Below, one piece after another: positions 17,311 through 26,561 of a DNA stretch of 64,000 bases. The notes beneath the pieces are model-generated. The model saw only the letters and a list, made by a program, of their open reading frames with translations. It ran no database searches and was not told where the DNA came from. The translations under genes were made by a program, and so were the position numbers. How positions within the stretch are numbered: position 1 is the first letter of the stretch; each line of letters starts with the position of its first letter. Source of the DNA: Desnuesiella massiliensis (GTDB lineage Bacteria; Bacillota; Clostridia; Clostridiales; Clostridiaceae); NCBI RefSeq assembly GCF_001403615.1, contig NZ_LN879452.1:124001-188000 (forward strand). Reading direction: 5' to 3'.

Positions 17311-18028
17311 CTCCTATGTGGGTGAAAACATACTATTTTCAGATTTAAGCTTAAATATTAAAAAAGGAGATTTTATTACTATAATTGGCAGTAATGGTAC
17401 AGGGAAGTCCACATTATTAAATGTACTTTCAGGGCTTGTTAATGAAACCTCTGGAAGCATTTTATTGAAAGGTATGGATTTAAGTAAAGTACCCGAACAT
17501 AAAAGAACAAAAATCATCAGTAGGGTTTTTCAAAATCCTTCCTTGGGTACATGCCCCTCTATGACTGTGAGAGAAAATCTATCTTTAGCCTTAAATAAAG
17601 GAAAATTAATTAATTTGAAATATTGTTTAAGACATAAAACAGAGGATTTAGAAGCTTTACTAAAAGATATATCTTTAGATTTAAAAAGACTTTTGGATGT
17701 ACAGGTTAAGTATTTATCTGGAGGTCAAAGACAGGCATTATGTCTTATAATGGCTAGTGTTTCCAATCCTAAACTATTATTGCTAGATGAGCATACCGCA
17801 GCATTAGATCCCAAGACATCAAAGGAGATAATGGAGTTAACAAGAAGGCTTGTGGAAGAAAAAAATATTACCACACTGATGGTTACTCACAATTTAAAGG
17901 ATGCCATTGAATATGGTAATAGATTGATTATGCTGCATAAGGGTGATATCATTCTAGATTTAGAAGGAGAGCAGAAAAAGAGATTGACTATAGAAAATAT
18001 ATTAGAAAAATTTGAATACGCAGTGTAA
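17273..18028 (+). CDS. ABC transporter ATP-binding protein, TrpXYZ-like
   Basis: 251 aa. Walker A GSNGTGKSTLL near residue 38, Q-loop in VFQNPSLG, ABC signature LSGGQRQAL, Walker B LLLLDEHTAALD, His switch in MVTHN. It energises the permease encoded immediately upstream, whose 3' end it overlaps. GGGAGGGGG precedes ATG 17273. Confidence 0.93.
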   Translation: MLKIQNLSKSFHNSYVGENILFSDLSLNIKKGDFITIIGSNGTGKSTLLNVLSGLVNETSGSILLKGMDLSKVPEHKRTKIISRVFQNPSLGTCPSMTVRENLSLALNKGKLINLKYCLRHKTEDLEALLKDISLDLKRLLDVQVKYLSGGQRQALCLIMASVSNPKLLLLDEHTAALDPKTSKEIMELTRRLVEEKNITTLMVTHNLKDAIEYGNRLIMLHKGDIILDLEGEQKKRLTIENILEKFEYAV

Positions 18029-18040
18029 AGGAGAATTGCT

Positions 18041-19000
18041 ATGAAAAAATTAATTGCCTTAATATCGATAGTTGGAATTATGCTAACAGGATGTACAAAA
18101 GCTGAAGGTGGCAAGAAGGTTATAAATATAGGTATAAGCCAGATAGTAGAGTATGTGGCCTTAGACCAAAGCAGGGAAGGCTTCATGAAGGCTTTAGAGG
18201 AAAATGGTTATAAGGATGGAGATAATATAAAAATAGAATATCAAAATGCGCAGGGGGATATAGCTGTAGCTCAAACCATAGGCAAAAAATACGTGTCTCA
18301 AAAGAAGGATTTAATTTTTGCTATAGCTACAGCTTCAGCTCAAGGAGCTTATAATGCTACAAAGGACATTCCTATAATGATTACTGCAGTTACTGACCCC
18401 ATAAAAGCAGGCATAGCAAAGTCTTTAGATAAACCAGAAACAAATGTTTCAGGAACCTCAGATTATTTACCAGTAGAGAAGCAGTTAGACTTAATAAAAC
18501 AGCTAATGCCTAAGGCTAAAAAAATAGGAGTTATATATAATACCAGTGAAGTAAATTCCGAGGTTCAAGTAGAAGAATTAAGGAAAGCAGCAAAAGATTA
18601 TGAGATTATAACTACAGGAGTTTCAAGTACTAATGATGTTAGCAGTGCCATAAACAGCCTAGTGAAGAAGATAGATATACTTTATGTACCTACAGATCAA
18701 TTAGTAGTGTCTTCAATGCCAATAATTGCAAAAAGCACCCTAGAGGCTAAAATTCCTATTATAGCAGCAGAAAAAGGCTCAGTAGAAGCGGGAGCTTTAG
18801 CGACTGTAGGTATCAATTATTACAAGTTAGGCTATGAAGCAGGTAAAATGGCGGTAGAGGTATTAAAAGGAAAGGATATATCAAAAATGCCTATTAAAAT
18901 ATCAGAGGAAACAGATATATATATAAATGAAGATAGCTTAAAGGCATTAGGGATTCCAAAGCCAAAGGCTGAAAATATTCAATATATAAAGACTAAGTAA
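18041..19000 (+). CDS. ABC transporter substrate-binding lipoprotein, TrpX-like (COG2984)
   Basis: 319 aa. Signal peptide with lipobox LTGC (Cys18), then a periplasmic-binding-protein fold of the COG2984 family (IGISQIVEYVALDQSREGF, AQTIGKKYVSQKKDLIFAIATASAQ in part, ITAVTDPI, ISGTSDYLP-type motif, VGINYYKLGYEAG). It would be anchored to the membrane by Lgt and deliver substrate to the permease/ATPase. Last gene of the operon; spacing of 12 bp to the ATPase. Confidence 0.9.
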   Translation: MKKLIALISIVGIMLTGCTKAEGGKKVINIGISQIVEYVALDQSREGFMKALEENGYKDGDNIKIEYQNAQGDIAVAQTIGKKYVSQKKDLIFAIATASAQGAYNATKDIPIMITAVTDPIKAGIAKSLDKPETNVSGTSDYLPVEKQLDLIKQLMPKAKKIGVIYNTSEVNSEVQVEELRKAAKDYEIITTGVSSTNDVSSAINSLVKKIDILYVPTDQLVVSSMPIIAKSTLEAKIPIIAAEKGSVEAGALATVGINYYKLGYEAGKMAVEVLKGKDISKMPIKISEETDIYINEDSLKALGIPKPKAENIQYIKTK

Positions 19001-19119
19001 TTTTCAAATATGTTACTCTATGTAAAGTATTTTTATAGTATAATAGGTATATACAATGCAAAGTAGATTGTTTACTAAAGCATAGATATATAGGCTATAA
19101 TAATAGTGAGGTGATACCT

Positions 19120-20739
19120 TTGGCTTATACAGCTTTATATAGAGAATGGAGACCTAGAACCTTTGATGATGTAGTAGGTCAAGAACACATAACCATAACC
19201 TTAAAAAATCAAATTAAAAAAGAAAGAATAGCTCATGCCTACCTATTTTGCGGCACAAGAGGAACGGGTAAGACCTCCACAGCGAAAATATTAGCTAAGG
19301 CCTTAAATTGCTTAGATTTAAGGGAGGGAGAACCCTGTAATCAGTGTGACATGTGTCAAAAGATAAATTCCGGGTTAGCTATAGATGTAAATGAATTAGA
19401 TGCAGCTTCAAATAATGGAGTAGATAATATAAGAGACATAATAGATGATGTGCAGTATCCTCCACAAGAGGCAAGATTCAAGGTTTACATCATGGATGAA
19501 GTTCATATGCTTTCTACTGGTGCGGTAAATGCTTTTCTAAAAACCTTAGAGGAGCCACCTAAGAATGTAGTATTTATATTGGCTACCACAGACCCGCAAA
19601 AGCTGCCCATAACCATATTATCTAGGTGCCAAAGGTTTGATTTTAAGAGAATAAAAAATGAAGATATTTCTATAAGGCTTAGGAGAATTGTTAAGCAGCA
19701 AGGAGTTTTTGCAGATGATAAGAGTTTAAATCTTATTGCAAGAATGTCCGATGGAGCTATGAGAGACTCTTTAAGTATATTAGATCAAGCTATATCCATG
19801 GGAGGCGGCAAGGTAGAATATGAAGACGTAGTGAACATGCTTGGATTAGTTACCAATGAAAGTCTAGTACAGCTCATGGACTCTATAATAGGAAAAGATA
19901 TCGAAAAGTCTATGAAGAATATAGATCAAATTGTTTTTGGAGGAAAGGATATTCATACCTTCATTAAAGACATGATAAACCATCTTCGTAACCTTTTAAT
20001 GGTGAAAATAAGCAATAATCCCGAAGAAGTTGTAGATATGTCTGAAGAAAATATAAAGCTTCTAAAGGAACAAGGCGAAAAAATAAGAGTAGAAGAGATA
20101 ATGAGATGTATAAGAATTCTACAGGAGGCGGAGGAGCAATCCAAGTGGAGCAAGCAAGGTAGAGTTTATTTAGAGCTAGCAGTTATAAAAATGTGCAAAA
20201 TAGAATATGATACTTCAAAGGAAGTGCTGCTAGCAAGAATAAATAAATTAGAAGAGGCTATAAAACAAGGAAAGATAACAGTGGCCTGCGAAACTGTAGC
20301 GCAAAGGCCTCAAAGAGAGGTAACTAAAGCTTCAACCTCTGAAGAAAAAGAAGAAGCAAAGGTAAAACCAGTACAGCGATTTAATGAAAATTCCACTCTT
20401 AGTTTAGATGATGTAAGAAAGTCCTGGAAGGACATACTAGAAACCATTAAGGCAAGAAGGCATATGGTGGTGTATGCTTCTATAGTAACAGGAAAACCTG
20501 CAGCCTGCAGTGGAGGAGTCATAGAGATAGAATATGAAAAACAATTTTCTTTCAATAAGCAAAGGTTAGAAAAGGAAGATAATAGAAAGATTGTTGAAGA
20601 TATATTCTCCGAGATTCTAAGGGAAAGAGTTAAAATTAAGTATAGCATAGACTCTGATGAAGAGGTAGTGGATGATCTTACAGAAAAGAGGTTAATTGAA
20701 ACCTTTGGAGAAGAATTAGTGGAAGTTCTTGATGAGTAA
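19120..20739 (+). CDS. dnaX: DNA polymerase III subunit gamma/tau
   Basis: 539 aa from TTG 19120, placed correctly after GAGGTGAT, giving the canonical start MAYTALYREWRPRTFDDVVGQ. AAA+ clamp-loader ATPase: Walker A GTRGTGKTS, zinc site with Cys in CLDLREGEPCNQCDMCQ, Walker B VYIMDEVHML, SRC motif LSRCQRFDF. It loads the beta clamp and couples polymerase to helicase. It heads the conserved dnaX-ybaB-recR block. I see no obvious slippage heptamer, so a separate gamma form is not predicted. Confidence 0.96.
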   Translation: MAYTALYREWRPRTFDDVVGQEHITITLKNQIKKERIAHAYLFCGTRGTGKTSTAKILAKALNCLDLREGEPCNQCDMCQKINSGLAIDVNELDAASNNGVDNIRDIIDDVQYPPQEARFKVYIMDEVHMLSTGAVNAFLKTLEEPPKNVVFILATTDPQKLPITILSRCQRFDFKRIKNEDISIRLRRIVKQQGVFADDKSLNLIARMSDGAMRDSLSILDQAISMGGGKVEYEDVVNMLGLVTNESLVQLMDSIIGKDIEKSMKNIDQIVFGGKDIHTFIKDMINHLRNLLMVKISNNPEEVVDMSEENIKLLKEQGEKIRVEEIMRCIRILQEAEEQSKWSKQGRVYLELAVIKMCKIEYDTSKEVLLARINKLEEAIKQGKITVACETVAQRPQREVTKASTSEEKEEAKVKPVQRFNENSTLSLDDVRKSWKDILETIKARRHMVVYASIVTGKPAACSGGVIEIEYEKQFSFNKQRLEKEDNRKIVEDIFSEILRERVKIKYSIDSDEEVVDDLTEKRLIETFGEELVEVLDE

Positions 20740-20917
20740 ATATAAAATTAAGATAACAATGTCAATAAGAGGGTAATTTTAATATTATATTCTATATAGT
20801 AAATAGTGCTTATTTCTCTTATATTTTCTCATAGTATTGGGGAATAAGGGACTTTTGCACAAACAATTAAAATAATATATAATAATGAATAGGTTTAAAT
20901 TAAGGAGGTATTAATTT

Positions 20918-21256
20918 ATGGCAAAAGGTGGATTCCCAGGAATGGGCGGAAATATGAATAATCTATTAAAGCAAGCTCAAAAATTCCAAAAGCAAATGGA
21001 AGATATGCAAAAGGAACTCGAGGATAAAGAATTTGAAGCTTCTGTTGGTGGTGGAGCAGTAGTAGCAGTGGCAAATGGCAAGAAGCAAATAGTAGATATA
21101 AAACTAAAACCAGAGGTAGTAGATCCAGATGACGTTGAAATGCTTGAGGATTTAATTCTTAGTGCGTGCAGTGAAGCATTAAAGAGAGCAGAAGAAGAAA
21201 CAGCAAAGGAAATGGGTAAATTAACTGGTGGATTTAACTTACCAGGAATGTTTTAA
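20918..21256 (+). CDS. YbaB/EbfC family nucleoid-associated protein
   Basis: 112 aa. Gly/Met/Asn-rich start (MAKGGFPGMGGNMNNLLKQA) followed by the YbaB core with VGGGAVVAVANGKKQI and VDIKLKPEVVDPDD. These small dimeric proteins bind DNA and are encoded between dnaX and recR in most bacteria. AAGGAGG precedes the ATG. Confidence 0.95.
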   Translation: MAKGGFPGMGGNMNNLLKQAQKFQKQMEDMQKELEDKEFEASVGGGAVVAVANGKKQIVDIKLKPEVVDPDDVEMLEDLILSACSEALKRAEEETAKEMGKLTGGFNLPGMF

Positions 21257-21286
21257 TAAATTTATATAGTAGTTATTTACCACTAA

Positions 21287-21314
21287 TTTAGGCATACAGT
21301 TATGTATGCCTAAA
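21287..21314. terminator. Perfect 11-bp hairpin between ybaB and recR
   Basis: TTTAGGCATAC and GTATGCCTAAA around a six-base loop. No T-tract on the + strand; may attenuate or process the ybaB-recR transcript. Confidence 0.5.
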
Positions 21315-21341
21315 ATAAGTTTATGAGGATGTGAAAATAAA

Positions 21342-21938
21342 TTGGAATTCTATCCAGTTGCAATAGAAAAACTTATTGAGGAATTTGCTAAATTACCTAG
21401 CATAGGACATAAAACCGCTCAAAGGCTTACTTTGCATATATTAAATCTACCTAAAGATGAAGTAGAGGAATTTGCTAAAGCGTTAGTTCAGGCTAGGGGA
21501 ACCATAAAATACTGCTCTGTATGCGGAAATTACACAGATAAAGACCCTTGTGCTATTTGTGGAAATCCAAATAGAGATAAAGCCTTAATTTGCGTAGTAG
21601 AGCAGGCAAAGGATATTATATCTATGGAAAAAGTAAAGGAATTTAATGGAGTATATCATGTACTTCATGGAAATATATCTCCTATGGCAGGCAGAGGCCC
21701 TTCTGATATAAGAATAAAAGAGCTTATTACCAGAATGAGTGGAGATGTAACAGAGGTTATAGTGGCCACAAATCCTAATATTGAAGGAGAGGCTACAGCC
21801 ATGTATATATCAAAGATACTAAAGCCTTTAGGGGTTAAAGTAACTAGGATTGCCCACGGTATACCAGTAGGTGGAGATTTAGAGTATGCGGATGAAGTTA
21901 CTTTATCAAAAGCTTTAGAGGGCAGGAAAGAAATATAA
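21342..21938 (+). CDS. recR: Recombination protein RecR
   Basis: 198 aa, full length. Start TTG 21342 after GAGG. Helix-hairpin-helix (KLPSIGHKTAQRLTLHIL), Cys4 zinc finger (CSVCGNYTDKDPCAIC), Toprim domain (ICVVEQAKDIISME, VIVATNPNIEGEATA) and C-terminal Walker-like region. It works with RecF/RecO in gap repair. In clostridia recR is normally followed by a DUF2508 gene and bofA; neither is seen here, and transposon-end-like repeats begin within about 50 bp of its stop. Confidence 0.96.
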   Translation: MEFYPVAIEKLIEEFAKLPSIGHKTAQRLTLHILNLPKDEVEEFAKALVQARGTIKYCSVCGNYTDKDPCAICGNPNRDKALICVVEQAKDIISMEKVKEFNGVYHVLHGNISPMAGRGPSDIRIKELITRMSGDVTEVIVATNPNIEGEATAMYISKILKPLGVKVTRIAHGIPVGGDLEYADEVTLSKALEGRKEI

Positions 21939-21953
21939 AAGCTTGTATATTTT

Positions 21954-22469
21954 TGTTTAACACAAAAAAACATTTATCACGGCAAAAAAAGTTTTGTTAG
22001 AGAAAATAAAGTTATGTTATGAATTTAGGCTAAAAAAGGAAGAAACAATAGATAAATAATTTAGAAAAGTAATAGAAAAATAAGGCGAAAGCCTTTATAA
22101 TTAAAGAATAGAAGGGAAAAAGCAATAGGAAAATCAATAGTCTTTTTCCCTTATTTCTTTGTCCTTGCCACTGCTTCACAACAGAACATTATTTACTTTT
22201 ATAGATACCATTTTAGAAATAAAATGGAAAGTCTCTTTAGAAAAAATAAAATTTAGAGTGTTTATAGAAAATTAACAAATATTAACAAATGGCTAAATTT
22301 CAAGCTTTTAGTCAACTTTTGTAACATAACTTTTTTTTATTTTTGATAAAATATTTTTTGATTAGTATATAGTTAGGATTAAGGAATTAGAGAAAAAGAA
22401 ATAAGGAAAAAATTTTTTTAGAAAAGAATTTTAGATAAGTTTTGTTAAAATGAAAATAAAGTTTTGTCA
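21954..22469. mobile_element. Putative Tn7-like transposon end with TnsB-type binding sites
   Basis: A 12-bp motif, consensus AAAGTTTTGTTA, occurs at 21988-21999, 22008-22019, 22436-22447 and 22458-22469 on the + strand and at 22322-22333 on the - strand. Adjacent copies are 20 and 22 bp apart, like the 22-bp TnsB sites of Tn7. TGTTTAACAC at 21954, 16 bp after the recR stop, is a possible terminus (TGT ends are typical), with ATTTT before it as a possible 5-bp target duplication. The exact end and duplication are guesses because the other end is outside the window. The inverted copy and the 420-bp gap before the last pair could mean nested or repeated insertions. Confidence 0.6.
22112..22156. 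terminator. Stem-loop terminator downstream of recR, inside the element end
   Basis: AAGGGAAAAAG (22112-22122) pairs with CTTTTTCCCTT (22142-22152). Confidence 0.6.
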
Positions 22470-22542
22470 GTCAAGGAACAGAGATGAACAAATAAATAAG
22501 GGGATATTATCTAAAGGTATATTATGTTTAATTTTATTAATG

Positions 22543-22558
22543 TCAACATCACGTTGAC
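22543..22558 (-). repeat. Dispersed palindromic motif, copy 1
   Basis: Reverse strand reads GTCAACGTGATGTTGA; compare GTCAACGTAATGTTGA at 34073 (one mismatch) and a partial copy at 25252. Palindromic core TCAAC-N5-GTTGA. Confidence 0.5.
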
Positions 22559-22888
22559 GTTAACAGAAAGATGATTTTAGATACTCATTAATAGTAGTTT
22601 TAATAAACAATCTATTAAACCAATACAGGTGGTCCAGTTTCAAGAATCACTATATACCTTAATATAAAGGATAATATGAAGATGCAACAGGCTTTAAAAA
22701 TTTTCTTGAGTAAAATTTGAGTATATAATATAAATATGATAGTATATAAACATAGCAAGGGAGACCAAGAGAAATCAGTAACCCTGCTTAAGTCATATAT
22801 CATATAAGATGCAACATTCCTAAACTAAATAAAAGTACATAAATAGAATTTATCAAAACTCTAATGAAATAAAAGGAGTGATGCATAT

Positions 22889-23203
22889 ATGAAAAAAGTA
22901 ATAAACCATAAACTATACAATACTGATACTGCAGAACTATTGGGGGAATATTCCTTTGGCAATGGTTACAGTGATGTAAATTATTTTTATGAGGCATTAT
23001 ATAGGACTAAAAGCGGAGCCTACTTTATTCATGGAGAAGGTGGTGCCAGAACAGAGTATGCTACTTTAGTTAGTTCAAATTCTTGGACAGGTGGAGAAAA
23101 CATAATCCCGATTTCAGAGATGGAAGCATATGAGTGGGCAGAAGAGCATGACATGATAGGAGTTATAGAAAAATATTTTTCAGATCAGATAAAAGAAGCA
23201 TAA
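22889..23203 (+). CDS. Small hypothetical protein of mobile elements
   Basis: 104 aa. AAAGGAGTGAT precedes ATG 22889. It reads VINHKLYNTDTAELLGEY, a Tyr-rich middle (YEALYRTKSGAYFIHGEGG) and SEMEAYEWAEEHDM. Similar short acidic proteins that start this way are frequent on Firmicute plasmids, phages and conjugative elements, but none has a known function. First gene inside the accessory region; a hairpin at 23226 follows. Confidence 0.75.
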   Translation: MKKVINHKLYNTDTAELLGEYSFGNGYSDVNYFYEALYRTKSGAYFIHGEGGARTEYATLVSSNSWTGGENIIPISEMEAYEWAEEHDMIGVIEKYFSDQIKEA

Positions 23204-23225
23204 ATCAAAGAATTAATTTCAAGTT

Positions 23226-23262
23226 TTGGAGTGTAGAATCATAAAATTCTGCACTCTAATTA
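23226..23262 (+). terminator. Stem-loop after the 104-aa gene
   Basis: GGAGTGTAGAAT pairs with ATTCTGCACTCT (with G-U pairs), followed by AT-rich sequence with short T-runs. Confidence 0.55.
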
Positions 23263-23392
23263 TTTTGTTTCAATGAATATGTAAAAATTGTTCCAATAAT
23301 TGTATTGAAGCAGAATGACTCTATTCAGGTACAGTGTTTCATAAATAATAAATCTCAAAAAAGTTCTTTTGATAATATATAAGATTAAGTAT

Positions 23393-23719
23393 TTATTTTT
23401 TTATGTATGGTATTATGGATTTTACAATATCTAAAATAAGTGAACGTTCAAGTTTAGAGCATTTTCTTATTAGATTGGTTAATTCATCATCATTAATATT
23501 TTCATCTTCGGTATCTTTCCCATATATCAAATAATCAATTGAAACTCGCAAGCATTCGGAGATTTTTACCATAGTTGCAAGGCTCATTTTCTTTTCTCCG
23601 CGTTCAATTTGACCAATAAAATTTGCTGATAAATTAAGAATTTCGGCAATTTTTTCGCGAGTTAAACCAAGTCCTAGTCTTTCCTTTTGTATTCTCTCAC
23701 CAATTTTTTTATAATCCAT
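23393..23719 (-). CDS. XRE/Cro-CI family HTH regulator
   Basis: 108 aa from ATG 23719 (GAGGGG nine bases upstream). N-terminal HTH residues ~5-60: IGERIQKERLGLGLTREKIA, then LNLSANFIGQIERGEKKMS, with SLATMVKISECL; C-terminal tail acidic then basic. Typical small repressor of mobile elements. Divergent from the region that leads to the diguanylate cyclase at 24270; its operator could be there. A second repressor of the same type is at 30226. Confidence 0.9.
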   Translation of the reverse strand: MDYKKIGERIQKERLGLGLTREKIAEILNLSANFIGQIERGEKKMSLATMVKISECLRVSIDYLIYGKDTEDENINDDELTNLIRKCSKLERSLILDIVKSIIPYIKK

Positions 23720-24269
23720 TTTCAAACACCCCTCTAGTTTACTTTACAGATAATGTATACAACATAAAATAAACTAAATGGGTTAAAATAAATTACCCAT
23801 GTAGCGCTAAAAACCTTTGAAGATTTTTACATTATAAGATAAAATATTCATGTAAGTGTAGGAATATATCAAATAAAATAGAATACTACTATAAAACAAA
23901 AATAAATCACAGATATATAATTAGAAAGGGATGGATGTAGATAAAATTTCGAAAAAATTGAGTCTTACCAATTATTTACTATATGTTCATAAAGGATCAA
24001 GTTTTTTATTAATAAAAGAACAGCTTAAATATATAAAGAATATAATATGCTCTGTCAATTAAGTAATATAATCAGCAAAATGATTTGTGATATACATTAG
24101 ATTTAGACTTGTTATAAGGTTTTATGTTTATGAATGAAATTAATAGTGCTGAAGAAGATGTTATTTAAATTTTCAGATGATTTTTCTTTACTTTGTGCAA
24201 AGAAAAATATTATGATAAGCAATGGTATTTAGTTTATTAGAAATATTATAGGAAAGAGGGCAATTAGTA
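23720..24269. other. Intergenic stretch of 550 bp
   Basis: AT-rich, no supportable gene. A GGGTTA/TAACCC-like inverted repeat (GGGTTAAAATAAATTACCC) lies near 23780. A 44-codon ORF at 23930 lacks proper RBS spacing and I do not call it. Confidence 0.5.
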
Positions 24270-24959
24270 GTGAGAAGGTTTTTCTACAGGTTTATGCCAG
24301 TTATTTTATTGGTAAATGCCTTTATACTTCATGTGCTAGGGTATTTTATTGATTTCTATGTAGCAGAAAAATATGATTTATTTATATGGTTAATGGTTAC
24401 AGTTATCGCTATGTTTTTTTCTTTTGTAGGAGCTATGAAAATCCAAACACTATATAGTCAGGCTTACAAAGATAGTTTGACGGGTTTAGGAAATAGGAGT
24501 TTCTTTTACTTGGAAATGAAATATAAAATGGAGCAAACAAGAAAACGTGAGTCTTCAATATCATTACTTATGGTGGATGTAGATAATTTTAAGGAGTTTA
24601 ATGATAAATATGGACATATATCAGGAGATAATATACTAAAGCAAATTGCAGGTATTTTTATGCATAATGTGAGAGTTAATGATAGTGTTGTAAGATGGGG
24701 AGGTGAAGAATTTGCTATAATTCTTCCAGATACAGATGCTGATGGTGCATATAGGTTAGCAGAGAGAATTAGAAGAATGGTTGAAGAAAATAATTTTAGT
24801 TGTGAACAAGATATATTATGTAAAGTTACAATTAGTATTGGAGTTGTTACAGTTCAAGAAAAAACAGAAATAAACTATCTTATAGGATTAGCGGACAAGG
24901 CATTATATAAGGCAAAAGGTCAGGGACGTAATAGGGTGTCATTATTTGACAGGTATTAA
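24270..24959 (+). CDS. Membrane-bound diguanylate cyclase (GGDEF)
   Basis: 229 aa, GTG start after GAGGG. Two membrane helices (residues ~9-30 and ~40-60) and a complete GGDEF domain (~68-228): DSLTGLGNRSFF, SLLMVDVDNFKEFNDKYGH, and the active-site loop WGGEEFAIILPDTD. No clear RxxD inhibitory site. It should make c-di-GMP at the membrane. It has no sensory domain beyond the hairpin. A c-di-GMP-I riboswitch lies 6 kb downstream in the same element, so the element carries both producer and reader. Confidence 0.92.
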   Translation: MRRFFYRFMPVILLVNAFILHVLGYFIDFYVAEKYDLFIWLMVTVIAMFFSFVGAMKIQTLYSQAYKDSLTGLGNRSFFYLEMKYKMEQTRKRESSISLLMVDVDNFKEFNDKYGHISGDNILKQIAGIFMHNVRVNDSVVRWGGEEFAIILPDTDADGAYRLAERIRRMVEENNFSCEQDILCKVTISIGVVTVQEKTEINYLIGLADKALYKAKGQGRNRVSLFDRY

Positions 24960-24991
24960 TATAGAAAGTATTTAAAAGAATAGCTACATAG

Positions 24992-25064
24992 GTATTGGTT
25001 TGGAAATGTTTTGCGTGCGAGGATAAGCAATCCAATGGCCTGTGCCGCCAAATCGTTCGAATAC
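24992..25064 (+). ncRNA. Candidate structured RNA, class unknown
   Basis: About half G+C in a very AT-rich gap. GTATT pairs with AATAC at the ends, GGTTTGG (24997-25003) with CCAAATC (25048-25054), and GGAT-AAGCA-ATCC forms an inner hairpin. No match to a tRNA, attC site or c-di-GMP riboswitch that I can recognise. Confidence 0.35.
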
Positions 25065-25251
25065 TTAATATACTATTAGTACTATAGAATTGTAGACATG
25101 ATTGAAAACTTCCTATTGAATTCTTATAATATTAATAAATACAATTTTGTATTGCTTATAATAAAAAGTCTTACTATAAATATCAAATTACCACATTTAC
25201 AATTTGCAATACTTGTAACAAAATGTTAAATGTACTATAGGGTAAGTTTCT

Positions 25252-25267
25252 TTAGTATTACGTTGAC
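25252..25267 (-). repeat. Dispersed motif, copy 2 (partial palindrome)
   Basis: Reverse strand GTCAACGTAATACTAA; the 14 bases ATTGTCAACGTAAT (25257-25270 reversed) recur exactly at 34070-34083 in opposite orientation. Confidence 0.5.
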
Positions 25268-25521
25268 AATTATAATAAATCTTTTTCCTAAATAATAAAC
25301 ATTTTCTGTAATTCTTGGATGGACGCAGAGGGGATACTGCATTTCCGTTCAGGGATTTATTTGTTTGTAGGAAAAAGGCTTAAGGAATAAGGATTAATTA
25401 TTATAGTTGTCATCATATATGCATTAGAGGGATAAACTTTACAAAGTAACAAGCATTTATTACAATATATAGTAATACAAATAGAAAATGTTCAATATAT
25501 AGTATTGTTGGGGGTTTTGTT

Positions 25522-26385
25522 GTGAAGAATAATGCAAGAGTTACGGATGGCATTAAAGTAGGTAGCGAAATAATTTTCAAGGGGCATATCTACGAAAAAG
25601 TTAAAGATGGTTTTTGCGCAAATGAGGGATGGAGCCATGTAATAATATATAAAGGTAATAAATATGAATTTAGTGATTTATTGAAACTATATCTTGAAAA
25701 AACTGATGATGAATGGACTGAAATATTACCTGATATTAAAATGAAACATAGAAAGTTAGGGAAAAGATGGTGGCAATTTTGGAAAGAGGTTGGCTTTGAA
25801 TGGGAATTTAGAATTAATTTAGATACAAAACTATGGATTGAAGTATATTATGAGACACTTCCTGTTGGTTTTGAAGAACCGAAACTATTATGGTTTAGTG
25901 GAAAGGCAAAAGTTAATGAAAGGAAAAGAAAGAAACTTGAAGAGAATTGGAATAATGATACTCATTTCGTTTTAGATACTGTACTCAAAGAAGTACCTGT
26001 GAAAGATATAGTTAATTATCCTGATGCGTTGGGAAAAGGAGTAAGTGGGTGTATACAATTGTATAATTATATGAAAAAAGGTTTATACAATCCATCAGAT
26101 GAATGGAATGGTGAGATGACTATAAATGATGTTTTAGAAACTTCCGCTAAATATGAAGAACAAGTTAAGGAATGTATAAATTCGGAACGATGCGGATGGC
26201 TCTACAAGCAACATTGTAATGGATCCTTAAAAGAATTAGATGACTACGTTAGATTAAATGAAGTTGATGGTAAGTTTTATTTGGGAAGTAACGGAAACCA
26301 TAGAATTTGTCTATTAAAAAGGATTAAATCTGAAAAAATATATGCTAAAGTTAGTATATGGGAGAAACGAAAAAATGTAGTTTGA
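25522..26385 (+). CDS. Hypothetical protein with possible ParB/sulfiredoxin-like C-terminus
   Basis: 287 aa, GTG start after GGGGG. The first ~60 residues look like a small beta-rich domain (GSEIIFKGHIYEKVK...YKGNKYEFSDLL). The last ~50 (LNEVDGKFYLGSNGNHRICLLKRI) resemble the G-x-HR loop of ParB/Srx-fold domains that bind nucleotides. The middle is rich in Trp and charged residues. I do not recognise a family for the whole. It is alone on the + strand, followed by a small ORF at 26562. Confidence 0.6.
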   Translation: MKNNARVTDGIKVGSEIIFKGHIYEKVKDGFCANEGWSHVIIYKGNKYEFSDLLKLYLEKTDDEWTEILPDIKMKHRKLGKRWWQFWKEVGFEWEFRINLDTKLWIEVYYETLPVGFEEPKLLWFSGKAKVNERKRKKLEENWNNDTHFVLDTVLKEVPVKDIVNYPDALGKGVSGCIQLYNYMKKGLYNPSDEWNGEMTINDVLETSAKYEEQVKECINSERCGWLYKQHCNGSLKELDDYVRLNEVDGKFYLGSNGNHRICLLKRIKSEKIYAKVSIWEKRKNVV

Positions 26386-26561
26386 TTATTATAGATGCTA
26401 TAGAAGAATTATTACGTGAAAATAAGAAAGGAAAATAAATATCTATATTAAAGAGTAAATATATAGAAACACACAGGCTTATAGTGAATTTTATTTCCCA
26501 ATATCTTCATTTTAAGAAATATGGTAAAATAAAAGTAAAAAATAAAGATATGGTGATAAAA

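Larger units (their letters stand above)
21939..22888. other. Gene-free stretch at the boundary of chromosome and element
   Basis: No supportable gene in 950 bp. Besides the repeat sites it holds a small GGCGAAAGCC hairpin near 22084, a terminator at 22112-22152, a tandem ATTAACAAAT pair near 22271-22290, and the palindromic motif at 22543. Confidence 0.6.
24960..25521. other. Intergenic stretch with structured, GC-richer segments
   Basis: 560 bp without a gene. It holds a structured segment at 24992-25064, the partial palindromic motif at 25252-25267, and a second GC-richer patch at about 25318-25360 (GGACGCAGAGGGGATACTGC and following) for which I see only a 4-bp hairpin. Confidence 0.5.

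Noticed and set aside
24992..25064. tRNA, integron attC site or c-di-GMP-II riboswitch
   Set aside because: No anticodon arm or CCA end, no R''/R' sites, and none of the conserved c-di-GMP-II core; left as an unclassified structured segment.
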